6,207 nt of DNA from DATCJU01 sp036562635 (GTDB lineage: Bacteria; Actinomycetota; Actinomycetes; Mycobacteriales; Pseudonocardiaceae). Within the stretch, counting starts at the first letter, position 1, and the number at the start of each line of letters is the position of its first letter. A program made the position numbers and the translations under genes. Of the stretch, positions 1 through 5,628 are shown piece after piece. A model generated the notes under the pieces. It was not told the DNA's origin, made no database searches, and was given only the letters and a program-made list of their open reading frames with translations. The DNA lies in NCBI GenBank assembly GCA_036562635.1, contig DATCJU010000178.1:1-6207 (forward strand). The letters are read 5' to 3'.

Positions 1-66
1 GCCGATGATCGAGCCCGTCCGGGTCCGGGAGGAACGCCGCCGGGCCGGGGCGAGTTTCGTGGTCAC
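1..66 (-). CDS. Second sugar ABC transporter permease (MalG/CebG-type), N-terminal fragment
   Basis: Seen: reading leftward from a GTG at 66-64, an uninterrupted frame of 22 codons (MTTKLAPARRRSSRTRTGSI, then IG) runs to the window edge. The GTG shares four bases (GTGA) with the stop codon of the upstream permease, and a GGAGAGG Shine-Dalgarno-like stretch lies about 10 nt before it. Only a basic, Arg-rich leader is visible, as expected for the cytoplasmic N-terminus that precedes the first membrane helix of such permeases. Known: carbohydrate importers of this family encode the binding protein followed by two permeases, often with overlapping permease genes. Inference: this is the second inner-membrane permease, which would pair with its neighbour to form the channel. 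No diagnostic domain is in view, so the assignment rests on position, overlap and frame. Confidence 0.72.
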   Translation of the reverse strand, partial: MTTKLAPARRRSSRTRTGSIIG

Positions 67-1085
67 CTGCGCACCGCCTCTCCGGTCGAGGCGATCCGCC
101 GGGTCACCCAGAAGTTGATCAGGGCGAACACGATGATCAGCAGGAACAGCACCCAGGCGATGGCGGAGGCGTATCCCAGGTCGTAGGACTGGAACGCCGA
201 CTGGTACATGTAGAGCGTCACCGTCTGGTACTGGTTCTGCGCCCCACCGTTGCTGGTGCCCGACGGGTCGTACAACTTGGGCTCGGTGAAGATCTGCAGA
301 CCGCCGATGGTCGAGGTGATGACCACGAAGATGAGCGTGGGGCGCAGCAGCGGGAGCGTGACGCTGAAGAAGCGGCGCACCGCTCCGGCACCGTCCACGA
401 CGGCGGCCTCGTGGATCTCCCGAGGAATCGCCTGCATGGCGGCGAGGACGATCAGGGCGTTGTACCCGGTCCACCGCCAGTTGACCATGGTGGCGATGGC
501 CAGGTGACTGGCGAAGCGGTTGGCCTCCCAGTCGATACGGTCCAGTCCGAACGCCTCCAGCACGGTGTTGAACAGGCCGTACTGGGGTCCGAACAGGTTG
601 CTGAAGATGATGGCCAGGGCGACGAGGCTGGCCACGTAGGGCAACAGCACGCCCATCCGCCACGCCGTACGGGCCCGGAGCTGGGTGTTGAGCAGGGCTG
701 CGAGCAGCACCGCCATCACGATCTGCGGGCCACTGGAGAGCACGAAGATGCTCAGCGTGTTGACGACGGTCTTCCAGAACTGGTCGTCCGCCAGCAGCGT
801 GGTGTAGTTGTCCAGGCCGACGAACTCCACCTCGTCGAGGCCCAGTTCCCAGTCGAACAGCGAGACGTAGGCGGTGTAGAGCAGCGGGAACAGCCCCACC
901 AGGGCGAAGAGGACGAAGAACGGCGCGATGTACAGGTAGGGCGAGACCTTCACGTCGAGCCGGTCGAGTCGCTGCCGCCACCTGCTCATCCGGTACCGCG
1001 TCGCATCACGCTCCTTGACCCGGCGACCCGAGGGTCCGCCTGTCTCCGTCTCCGGAGCCGTGACGCCGATCGTCACGTCCGACAT
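63..1085 (-). CDS. Carbohydrate ABC transporter permease (MalF/CebF-type)
   Basis: A 340-aa integral membrane subunit of a sugar importer that forms half of the translocation channel. After a charged cytoplasmic leader (residues 1-48), hydrophobic segments lie at about 50-75, 108-133, 143-165, 192-216, 247-265 and 303-328, consistent with six helices. The permease EAA loop, which docks onto the ATPase, is clear at 226-249: EAAVVDGAG followed by LPLLRP, with Gly232 and the Leu-Pro pair in the expected places. The ATG start at 1085 has an AGGAG ribosome site 6 nt upstream and gives a normal family length. It follows the binding-protein gene after a 92-nt gap containing a strong hairpin, and overlaps the next permease by four bases, so the two permeases are probably translationally coupled. 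The substrate cannot be read from this protein; the CebE-like neighbour suggests cello-oligosaccharides or a related glucan fragment. No ATPase gene is visible; many actinomycete sugar importers share a distant MsiK-type ATPase. Confidence 0.93.
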   Translation of the reverse strand: MSDVTIGVTAPETETGGPSGRRVKERDATRYRMSRWRQRLDRLDVKVSPYLYIAPFFVLFALVGLFPLLYTAYVSLFDWELGLDEVEFVGLDNYTTLLADDQFWKTVVNTLSIFVLSSGPQIVMAVLLAALLNTQLRARTAWRMGVLLPYVASLVALAIIFSNLFGPQYGLFNTVLEAFGLDRIDWEANRFASHLAIATMVNWRWTGYNALIVLAAMQAIPREIHEAAVVDGAGAVRRFFSVTLPLLRPTLIFVVITSTIGGLQIFTEPKLYDPSGTSNGGAQNQYQTVTLYMYQSAFQSYDLGYASAIAWVLFLLIIVFALINFWVTRRIASTGEAVRR

Positions 1086-1124
1086 GCGTTCTCCTCGCTT
1101 TCGCAGAGAGGCGGGATCGGCCTT

Positions 1125-1162
1125 CGGCGGGTGGGCGGGACCCGGTCACCGCCCACCCGCCG
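1125..1162 (-). other. Intercistronic hairpin between binding-protein and permease genes
   Basis: Seen: a perfect 14-bp inverted repeat (CGGCGGGTGGGCGG at 1125-1138, its complement at 1149-1162) around a 10-nt loop. In the minus-strand transcript it begins 15 nt after the binding-protein stop codon and ends about 40 nt before the permease start. There is no U-tract. Known: in E. coli, structures between malE and malF protect the upstream message or attenuate downstream transcription, so that binding protein outnumbers permease. Inference: the same role here, as a 3'-end stabiliser or partial terminator. A complete terminator is less likely, because the downstream genes complete the transporter. 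Confidence 0.7.
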
Positions 1163-1177
1163 ACTCGGCCGGTCACC

Positions 1178-2473
1178 TCACTTGGCCGCCTTCTTGGCGC
1201 CCTCGACGGCCTGGCGCCAGCCCTCCTCGGAGGAGGAGCCCTGCTCGACCGCCTGCAGCGCGGCTCGGATCACGGTCTCCTGGATCTCCCCGTCGGCCGG
1301 GCCCTTGTACTGGGCACGGGGGATCTTCCTGGCCTGCTCGGCGAAGATCTTTCCGGTCTGCACCCCGCCGAAGTACTCGTCGGTCTGCTCCAGCAGCTCA
1401 GGAGAGTTCAGCGCCTCCACCTGGCTGGGGAAGGGCCCCTTCGCCTGGAACGCCTTGATCTGCTGCTCGGGGGCGGTCAGCCACGCGGCGAGCTCCGCGG
1501 CCTCCTTGGGGTGCTTGGACTGCTTGGGCACGGTCAGGTAGGAGCCACCCCAGTTGCCGCTGCCGTTGGGGAACGTGTCGGCCACCGCCCACTTGCCGGC
1601 GTTCTCCGGGCCGGCCTGCTCCTTGATGACACCCAGCATCCAGGACGGGCAGGTCTTGGTGGCGAAGGCCCCGGTCTTGAAAGCGGTGTTCCACTCGTTG
1701 CTGAAGGCGACCAGCTTGGCGGACTGGCCCTGGGCCACAGCCCGGGTCACCTTGTCCCAGGCGTCCTTGATGCCCGGGTTCGTCTCGATCACCAGGTTGT
1801 CGTCACGGTCGTAGAGGCCGACCTCGAGCTGGTTGTGCATGGCGCTGAACACCTGGGCGGCCGAGTCGAACCATGCCGCGTCGGAGTTGGCGACGAACTT
1901 CTCCCCGGCGGCGAAGTAGCTGTCCCAGGTGGCGAAGATCTGCCTGACGCCCTCAGGGTCGGTGGGCAGCCCCGCCGCCTCGAACAGGTCCTTGCGGTAA
2001 CACATGACCATCGGGCCGATGTCGGTGCCGTAGCCGATCAGCCGACCGTTCTTGTCGGTGGCCGCCTCCACCTTCCACGGCAGCCAGCGGTCGGTGGTGA
2101 CGTCCTTCGGACCGATCTCCTTCAGGTCGTGGAACTGCCCGGCCCGAGCCATCACTCGGCTGAGGTAGCCCTCCTCGACCGCCTCGATGTCGGCCAGCCC
2201 CGACCCGGCGCCGAGCTTGGTGAACAGGTTCTGGTGGTGGGGACCGGCCTGCCCCGTCTTGCGGTGGACGATGCGGATGTTCGGGTGCGTCGCCTCGTAC
2301 TCCTTGAACAGTTCCTCGTAGCCGAACTCGTTGAACGTGGCGACGACCAGCTCGATCTTCCCGTCCGGTGTCGTGCCGCCGGCCTCGTTCGAATCCCCGC
2401 ACGCGGTGGCGAAGCCGGCCGTGACCGCGAGGGCGGCCGTGACCGCGAGCACCTTGCCGATGCGATGACGCAC
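1178..2473 (-). CDS. Extracellular sugar-binding lipoprotein of ABC transporter (CebE-like, family 1 SBP)
   Basis: A 431-aa solute-binding lipoprotein that captures a sugar outside the membrane and passes it to the permeases. The N-terminus is basic (RHRIGK), then a hydrophobic stretch (about 8-21) leads to a lipobox-like FATAC; Cys25 is the predicted lipidated residue. The mature protein starts with a polar linker, then the domain-I strand IELVVATFNEFGYEE (40-54). Typical motifs follow: LGAGSGLADIEAVEEG (87-102), GTDIGPM (149-155), YRKDLFEAAGLPTD (159-172), NWGGSYLTVP (307-316) and EAAELAAWLTAPEQQ (324-338). From memory these match Streptomyces CebE, the cellobiose/cellotriose-binding protein, although paralogues with other substrates exist. 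Cys158 and Cys275 could form a disulfide, an inference only. The GTG start at 2473 is chosen because AGGGGG (2479-2484) lies 6 nt upstream and it gives a complete signal peptide. It is the first gene of the operon, behind a LacI-type operator. Confidence 0.93.
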   Translation of the reverse strand: MRHRIGKVLAVTAALAVTAGFATACGDSNEAGGTTPDGKIELVVATFNEFGYEELFKEYEATHPNIRIVHRKTGQAGPHHQNLFTKLGAGSGLADIEAVEEGYLSRVMARAGQFHDLKEIGPKDVTTDRWLPWKVEAATDKNGRLIGYGTDIGPMVMCYRKDLFEAAGLPTDPEGVRQIFATWDSYFAAGEKFVANSDAAWFDSAAQVFSAMHNQLEVGLYDRDDNLVIETNPGIKDAWDKVTRAVAQGQSAKLVAFSNEWNTAFKTGAFATKTCPSWMLGVIKEQAGPENAGKWAVADTFPNGSGNWGGSYLTVPKQSKHPKEAAELAAWLTAPEQQIKAFQAKGPFPSQVEALNSPELLEQTDEYFGGVQTGKIFAEQARKIPRAQYKGPADGEIQETVIRAALQAVEQGSSSEEGWRQAVEGAKKAAK

Positions 2474-2499
2474 GTGAACCCCCTGCTGGGTTTCTGCTG

Positions 2500-2519
2500 C
2501 CCCGGGCGACGACCCGGGG
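2500..2519 (-). other. GC-only hairpin in the 5' leader of the binding-protein mRNA
   Basis: Seen: CCCCGGG (2500-2506) and CCCGGGG (2513-2519) form a perfect 7-bp stem with a 6-nt loop. In the transcript it lies 15 nt before the AGGGGG ribosome site, leaving that site open. It could stabilise the leader or set the spacing for ribosome loading. It is short, and such stems arise often by chance in GC-rich DNA. Confidence 0.4.
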
Positions 2520-2552
2520 GTGATCGGGACATCCGGCAGCTGCTGGACTTTT

Positions 2553-2570
2553 TCTGAGAGCGCTCTCAGA
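2553..2570. promoter_or_regulatory. LacI/GalR-family operator O1 (CebR-box-like perfect palindrome)
   Basis: Seen: TCTGAGAGCGCTCTCAGA is an 18-bp perfect palindrome with the central AGCGCT typical of LacI-family operators. The core TGAGAGCGCTCTCA differs from the Streptomyces CebR / Thermobifida CelR box (TGGGAGCGCTCCCA, from memory) by one symmetric change in each half-site. It lies immediately downstream of the predicted start of transcription, where a bound repressor would block initiation or early elongation. Inference: a CebR-like repressor controls the operon and is released by the imported sugar. The repressor gene is not in the window. Confidence 0.82.
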
Positions 2571-2580
2571 TGTGGAACCG

Positions 2581-2609
2581 AGTGTGACCCCCGACACGAG
2601 ACGTGTCAA
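2581..2609 (-). promoter_or_regulatory. Predicted sigma70-type promoter of the sugar importer operon
   Basis: Seen on the minus strand: a perfect -35 TTGACA (2609-2604), a 17-bp spacer and CACACT (2586-2581) as a weak -10. An A/T-richer stretch (about 2610-2620) lies upstream, where an UP element would be. Transcription would start near 2574, giving a leader of about 100 nt and placing O1 at about +4 to +21. Strong -35 with poor -10 promoters are common in actinomycetes. The -35 is convincing; the exact -10 is less certain. Confidence 0.6.
2593..2607. promoter_or_regulatory. Inverted repeat overlapping the -35 element
   Basis: Seen: GACACG-AGA-CGTGTC is a perfect 6-bp inverted repeat with a 3-nt spacer, covering the -35 hexamer and part of the spacer. 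Its sequence is unlike the LacI-type operator. Inference: a possible site for a second regulator, a repressor or a -35-proximal activator. It may also be partly coincidental, since TGTC belongs to the -35 itself. Confidence 0.35.
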
Positions 2610-2745
2610 GATTTTGTTTCCCGGGCGTTATCTAGCGGTTTCGCTACCTTGACCCCGGTTTCCGCGCCGTGTCGACCACCTCGGAGAGGTGCAGCACGCC
2701 GCCCCCACCGTCGCTCTTTGATCACCCAATCGGATTAATCCAGTC

Positions 2746-2759
2746 TGGGAGCGCTCTCG
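2746..2759. promoter_or_regulatory. Second LacI/GalR-type operator O2 (hybrid half-sites)
   Basis: Seen: TGGGAGCGCTCTCG shares the AGCGCT core with O1. Its left half TGGGAGC equals the canonical CebR half-site, while its right half (CGAGAGC read on the other strand) is one base from the O1 half-site. The centres of O1 and O2 are 191 bp apart, about 18 helical turns. Inference: an auxiliary operator for a looping or cooperative repressor, or the operator of a weak rightward promoter. It lies between the terminator of the hisS operon and the sugar operon promoter. Confidence 0.6.
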
Positions 2760-2780
2760 AAACCGGCGGGTCCGAACACA

Positions 2781-2817
2781 CCGGGGCGGGGGTGTCCCAC
2801 GGACACCCCCGCCCCGG
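2781..2817 (-). terminator. Strong hairpin terminator after the hisS operon
   Basis: Seen: a perfect 17-bp stem (2781-2797 with 2801-2817) closed by a 3-nt loop, CAC. It begins 18 nt after the stop codon of the membrane-protein gene. No U-tract follows, which is usual for actinomycete terminators. It would end transcription of the hydrolase-hisS-membrane-protein operon and shield the regulated sugar promoter from read-through. Being symmetric, it could also stop any rightward transcript from the O2 region. Confidence 0.82.
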
Positions 2818-2835
2818 ACGACACGTACTGCCCGA

Positions 2836-3471
2836 TCAGTCGAGACTGGCCACGAACCTCGCCACGGCGTCGGATCGCAACCGCTGCGCCAGCCGGCCCT
2901 GCGGAGCCGAGGACGCCAAGCGGTACAACGGCCGTGCCGGGGCGGGTTCACCCCGCGCCTCGGCACGGAGCTGGGCCACCAACAGTTCGGAGAACACCAG
3001 ACCCGTGGCCTCCCCGGTCCCGGCCAGGGTGTCGGCCAACCGGCGCAACGCGAGCACACCCAGCTCCCGGCCACCGGTACCGGCGTACATGGCGAGCGCC
3101 AGGTTGATCGTCTTTCCACGAGGTGGACCGCTGACCAGCAGACCCACCGTGCGCATCCCACGCACGTCGGTCACCAGCACCTCCAGGCTGGTCGCACGGC
3201 GCAGGTCCACCTGCCGGGTGCCCAGCGCCCGCACCGAGACCACGCCGTCCGCCAGCCAGGTGCAGCGGCGTGCCTCGCTCCAGGCCAACAGCAGCAACGG
3301 CACCCCGACCACGGCCGCGGTGACCAGGCCGGCGGTCCGTCCCGCCAACAGGCCCACCACACCGCCGAAGAAACCGGCCACCACCACCGCGGCGATCGCC
3401 GTGGACCGGGCCCGACGACGCACGTGCGCCGGGTCCAGCAGATCGAGCGGGACGACCTCCTCCTTCGTCAC
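2836..3471 (-). CDS. Two-helix membrane protein of unknown function, possibly PH-like, coupled to hisS
   Basis: A 211-aa protein whose family I do not recognise. A short charged N-terminus ending in HVRRRARS (16-23) precedes two adjacent hydrophobic helices (about 24-43 and 46-65) split by a two- to three-residue turn (GRT). This gives a hairpin with both ends in the cytoplasm by the positive-inside rule. After SEARRC, residues 70-128 look like a beta-rich fold (TWLADGVVSVRALG, VDLRRATSLEVLV, TVGLLVSG, KTINLALAMY), resembling bacterial PH-like domains, an impression rather than a proven match. The rest (about 130-211) is predicted helical and Arg/Ala-rich. The GTG start at 3471 overlaps the hisS stop (GTGA, 3468-3471), with GGGGAGGG about 11 nt upstream, so translation is probably coupled to hisS. 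It is the last gene before a strong terminator. Amino-acid composition looks normal, so I see no sign of decay. Confidence 0.82.
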   Translation of the reverse strand: MTKEEVVPLDLLDPAHVRRRARSTAIAAVVVAGFFGGVVGLLAGRTAGLVTAAVVGVPLLLLAWSEARRCTWLADGVVSVRALGTRQVDLRRATSLEVLVTDVRGMRTVGLLVSGPPRGKTINLALAMYAGTGGRELGVLALRRLADTLAGTGEATGLVFSELLVAQLRAEARGEPAPARPLYRLASSAPQGRLAQRLRSDAVARFVASLD

Positions 3472-4742
3472 TCCCGGCTCGCCCTCCCCAGGGCCTCCAG
3501 CACCGCGGTCACCACACCGTCCAGGGGGACCTCCCGCTGTTCACCGCTGCCCAGCTCCTTGAGCTGGGCCACCCCGGAAGCCAGGTCCCGCTCCCCCACG
3601 ACCAGCGCGAACCGGGCACCGGAACGGTCGGCCGCCTTCATCGCGCCCTTGAGGCCCTTGCCGCCGTAGGCCAGGTCCACCCGCAGCCCCGCCGCCCGGA
3701 GGCGACCGCCCAGGGACACCAGGCGCGCCTTGGCCGCCTCACCCAGCGGAACGCAGAACACGTCGCACCGGGACTCGTCACCCACGGCCAGCCCCTCGGC
3801 CCGGCAGGCCAACAGGGTGCGGTCCACCCCGAGCCCGAAGCCGACACCGGACAGCGGCTGCCCGCCGAGCTCGGCCATCAGGCCGTCGTAACGGCCACCG
3901 CCGCCGATCCCGGACTGCGCGCCCAGACCGTCGTGGACGAACTCGAACGTGGTCTTGGTGTAGTAGTCCAGGCCACGCACCAGACGCGGGTTCTCGGTGA
4001 ACTTCACCCCCAGGTCGGTCAGGTAGCCCTTGACCTGTTCGTAGTGCTCACGGCACTCCGCCGACAGGTGGTCCACCATCAGCGGCGCGTCGGCGAGCAT
4101 CTCGCGGACCTCGGGTCGTTTGTCGTCCAACACCCGCAGCGGGTTCAGCTCGGCACGCTGCCGGGTCTCGGCGTCCAGCGGCAGTGTGCGCAGGAACGCC
4201 TGCAGCTTCTCCCGGTACGCCGGACGGCAGGTGGCGTCCCCCAGCGAGGTGATCTCCAGGCGGTAGCCGGTCAGCCCCAGCGCCCGGAAGGCGGCGTCGG
4301 CCACGGCGATCACCTCGGCGTCCAGCGCCGGGTCGTCCACCCCGATCGCCTCCACACCGACCTGCTGCAGCTGGCGGTAACGACCGGCCTGGGGACGCTC
4401 GTAACGGAAGAAGGGGCCGGCGTAGTAGAGCTTCACCGGCAGCTGACCGCGGTCCAGGCCGTGTTCGATCACCGCTCGCATCACGCCTGCGGTGCCTTCC
4501 GGCCGCAACGTCACCGACCGGCCACCCCGGTCGGCGAAGGTGTACATCTCCTTGGTCACCACGTCGGTGGACTCGCCCACGCCGCGGGCGAACAACGTGG
4601 TGTCCTCGAACATCGGCAGCTCGATGTAGCCGTAACCGGCGCGGCGGGCCGACTCGGCGAACGTCTCACGGACCGCCAGGAACGCGGCGGACTCCGGCGG
4701 GTAGTACTCGGGAATGCCCTTCGGGGCGGTGAAGATGGCCAT
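3468..4742 (-). CDS. hisS: Histidyl-tRNA synthetase
   Basis: This cytosolic class II synthetase activates histidine with ATP and loads it onto tRNA-His. The 424-aa length is normal for bacteria. Visible motifs, in order: the N-terminal PKGIPEYYPPES (7-18); the EDTTLFARGVGESTDVVTKEMYTF substrate region (46-69); RPEGT (80-84); motif 2 FRYERPQAGRYRQLQQ (112-127), with Arg113 and Glu115 for ATP binding; the histidine-specific LVRGLDYYT (254-262), with Arg256 the likely catalytic arginine; GIGGGGRYDGL (278-288); and motif 3 GVGFGLGVDR (299-308). The C-terminal anticodon-binding domain spans about 325-420 (RCDVFCVPLG, GKGLKGAMKAADRSGARFALVVGE). The ATG at 4742 has a modest GAGAA site 5 nt upstream. 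It sits 10 nt after the hydrolase stop and overlaps the next gene by 4 nt, so it is the centre of a three-gene operon. Leu125, where many relatives carry Phe, is a mild variation. Confidence 0.98.
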   Translation of the reverse strand: MAIFTAPKGIPEYYPPESAAFLAVRETFAESARRAGYGYIELPMFEDTTLFARGVGESTDVVTKEMYTFADRGGRSVTLRPEGTAGVMRAVIEHGLDRGQLPVKLYYAGPFFRYERPQAGRYRQLQQVGVEAIGVDDPALDAEVIAVADAAFRALGLTGYRLEITSLGDATCRPAYREKLQAFLRTLPLDAETRQRAELNPLRVLDDKRPEVREMLADAPLMVDHLSAECREHYEQVKGYLTDLGVKFTENPRLVRGLDYYTKTTFEFVHDGLGAQSGIGGGGRYDGLMAELGGQPLSGVGFGLGVDRTLLACRAEGLAVGDESRCDVFCVPLGEAAKARLVSLGGRLRAAGLRVDLAYGGKGLKGAMKAADRSGARFALVVGERDLASGVAQLKELGSGEQREVPLDGVVTAVLEALGRASRE

Positions 4743-4752
4743 CAGTTCTCGT

Positions 4753-5460
4753 TCACAGTCCTCGGTGCGGGGCGGCCGGAGCGCCTCCCTCCTCGGCCGT
4801 CAGACCGAGGAGGAACGGGTTGGTGGCGCGTTCACGGCCGATGGTCGTCGCAGGTCCGTGGCCGGGCAGCACCACGGTGTCGTCCGGCAGCGGCAACACC
4901 TTGGTGCGCAGCGACTCCAGCATGCGCCGGTGGTCGCCGCCCGGCAGGTCGGTGCGCCCGATCGATCCGGCGAAGAGGGTGTCCCCGGCGAGCAGCAGCC
5001 GCCCACCCTCCTCGGTGCCGGTCCGGAACGTCACCGACCCGCTGGTATGGCCCGGGGTGTGGTCGACGGTGATCCGGATCCCCGCCAGGTCCAGCTCGGC
5101 CCCGTCGGCCAGCTCCCGCACCTGGGCGGGCTCCCGCAGGGTGAGCGTCCCGCCGAACAGCGCGGTGCCGGCCGGCCCCAGGGCCCGGCCCGGGTCCGAC
5201 AACAGGGCCCGGTCCTCCGGGTGCACCCAGGCAGGGATGTCGTGGCCGTCGCAGACCGGGGCGACGGAGAAACAGTGGTCGAAGTGGCCGTGGGTGAGCA
5301 GGACCGCGACCGGGGTGAGCCGGTGCTTACGCAGTTGCTCGGCGAGAGGCTCGGCGACGTCCTGGCCGGGATCGACGATCACGCACGCCTCGCCCTCACC
5401 CGGTGCCAGCAGGTAACAGTTCGCCTGCAGGGCACCGGTCGGGAACCCGACGACGAGCAC
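4753..5460 (-). CDS. Metallo-beta-lactamase-fold hydrolase, glyoxalase II-like
   Basis: A 235-aa cytosolic metallo-hydrolase. The metal-binding set is complete: THGHFDH (His57, His59, Asp61, His62), TPGHTSGS (His138), LLLAGDTLF (Asp160) and LPGHGP (His201), in the spacing of glyoxalase II and related thioesterases. The opening FPTGALQANCYLL and the GSIGRTDLPGGD segment (165-176) fit the same group. Known relatives hydrolyse S-D-lactoylglutathione. Actinomycetes generally use mycothiol or other thiols, so the real substrate is open and the long C-terminal substrate domain of classical glyoxalase II is absent. The open frame continues upstream over the neighbouring gene, but the GTG at 5460 is chosen because AAGGAAGG lies 7 nt before it and it starts just ahead of the conserved first strand. 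It is the first gene of the hydrolase-hisS operon, an order I recall from Mycobacterium (Rv2581c-Rv2580c). Confidence 0.92.
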   Translation of the reverse strand: MLVVGFPTGALQANCYLLAPGEGEACVIVDPGQDVAEPLAEQLRKHRLTPVAVLLTHGHFDHCFSVAPVCDGHDIPAWVHPEDRALLSDPGRALGPAGTALFGGTLTLREPAQVRELADGAELDLAGIRITVDHTPGHTSGSVTFRTGTEEGGRLLLAGDTLFAGSIGRTDLPGGDHRRMLESLRTKVLPLPDDTVVLPGHGPATTIGRERATNPFLLGLTAEEGGAPAAPHRGL

Positions 5461-5518
5461 GGAAAGACCTTCCTTACGGCGGCAAGGGTCGACACAAGGT
5501 TGCGAAGTAGGCACGAAC

Positions 5519-5547
5519 AGCCTATCCACCTGCTCCCACCACGTGGA
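5519..5547 (-). promoter_or_regulatory. Weak candidate promoter for the hydrolase-hisS operon
   Basis: Seen on the minus strand: TAGGCT (5524-5519) as a possible -10, with TCCACG (5547-5542) 17 bp upstream as a poor -35. Transcription would start near 5512, about 50 nt before the GTG start. Only the position and the -10 resemblance support it. Confidence 0.25.
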
Positions 5548-5571
5548 GTTCACATGCCGCGGCCATAGACT
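5544..5571 (+). promoter_or_regulatory. Candidate promoter for the cyclophilin gene
   Basis: Seen: TAGACT (5566-5571) fits a -10 at four of six positions, with TGGAGT (5544-5549) 16 bp upstream as a weak -35. The start would be near 5578, about 50 nt before the GTG codon. Its -35 overlaps that of the divergent candidate and the palindrome CCACGTGG (5539-5546), so a regulator there could affect both directions. Confidence 0.35.
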
Positions 5572-5628
5572 CGCGCCGTCCGTTGGCCTATGTCCACCGA
5601 TTTCTGCTGAGTCATCCGGAGGGAGCAG

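Larger units (their letters stand above)
2474..2835. other. Non-coding control region between the hisS operon and the sugar operon
   Basis: This 362-bp stretch holds no convincing gene. From right to left it contains the hisS-operon terminator (2781-2817), operator O2, a GGATTAATCC palindrome (2732-2741), small inverted repeats at 2677-2691 (CACCTC-GGA-GAGGTG) and 2633-2646 (TAGCG-GTTT-CGCTA), the promoter with its own inverted repeat, operator O1, and the leader with a small hairpin and ribosome site. Parts of it (such as 2609-2620 and 2718-2742) are more A/T-rich than the coding DNA around them, as expected for a promoter region. Confidence 0.7.

Noticed and set aside
411..1541. Long plus-strand open frame (376 codons) across the permease and binding-protein genes
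   Set aside because: It lies antisense to two genes with clear family motifs, has low-complexity Gly/Arg/Glu/His-rich content, spans two genes and an intergenic region, and has no matching domain. It is a by-product of GC-rich codon use.
1511..2557. 348-codon plus-strand frame opposite the binding-protein gene
   Set aside because: It is the antisense shadow of the binding protein, Val/Gly/Leu/Arg-rich without domains, and it ends in the operator region.
2718..2746. Rightward promoter TTGATC-17 bp-CAGTCT just before O2
   Set aside because: The -10 is poor, and the only thing downstream is a hairpin followed by genes on the opposite strand. Kept only as a possible reason for O2.
2669..3562. 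297-codon plus-strand frame starting near operator O2, possibly a gene driven by it
   Set aside because: Its product is Ser/Pro/Thr/Arg-rich low complexity, antisense to the membrane protein and the end of hisS, and it would have to be read through the strong hairpin at 2781-2817.
3933..5072. 379-codon plus-strand frame opposite hisS
   Set aside because: It is antisense to hisS motifs and continues into the hydrolase gene; no ribosome site or family signature supports it.
4714..5568. 284-codon plus-strand frame opposite the hydrolase gene
   Set aside because: It covers the opposite strand of a metallo-hydrolase with all metal ligands intact; its composition is typical of an antisense frame.
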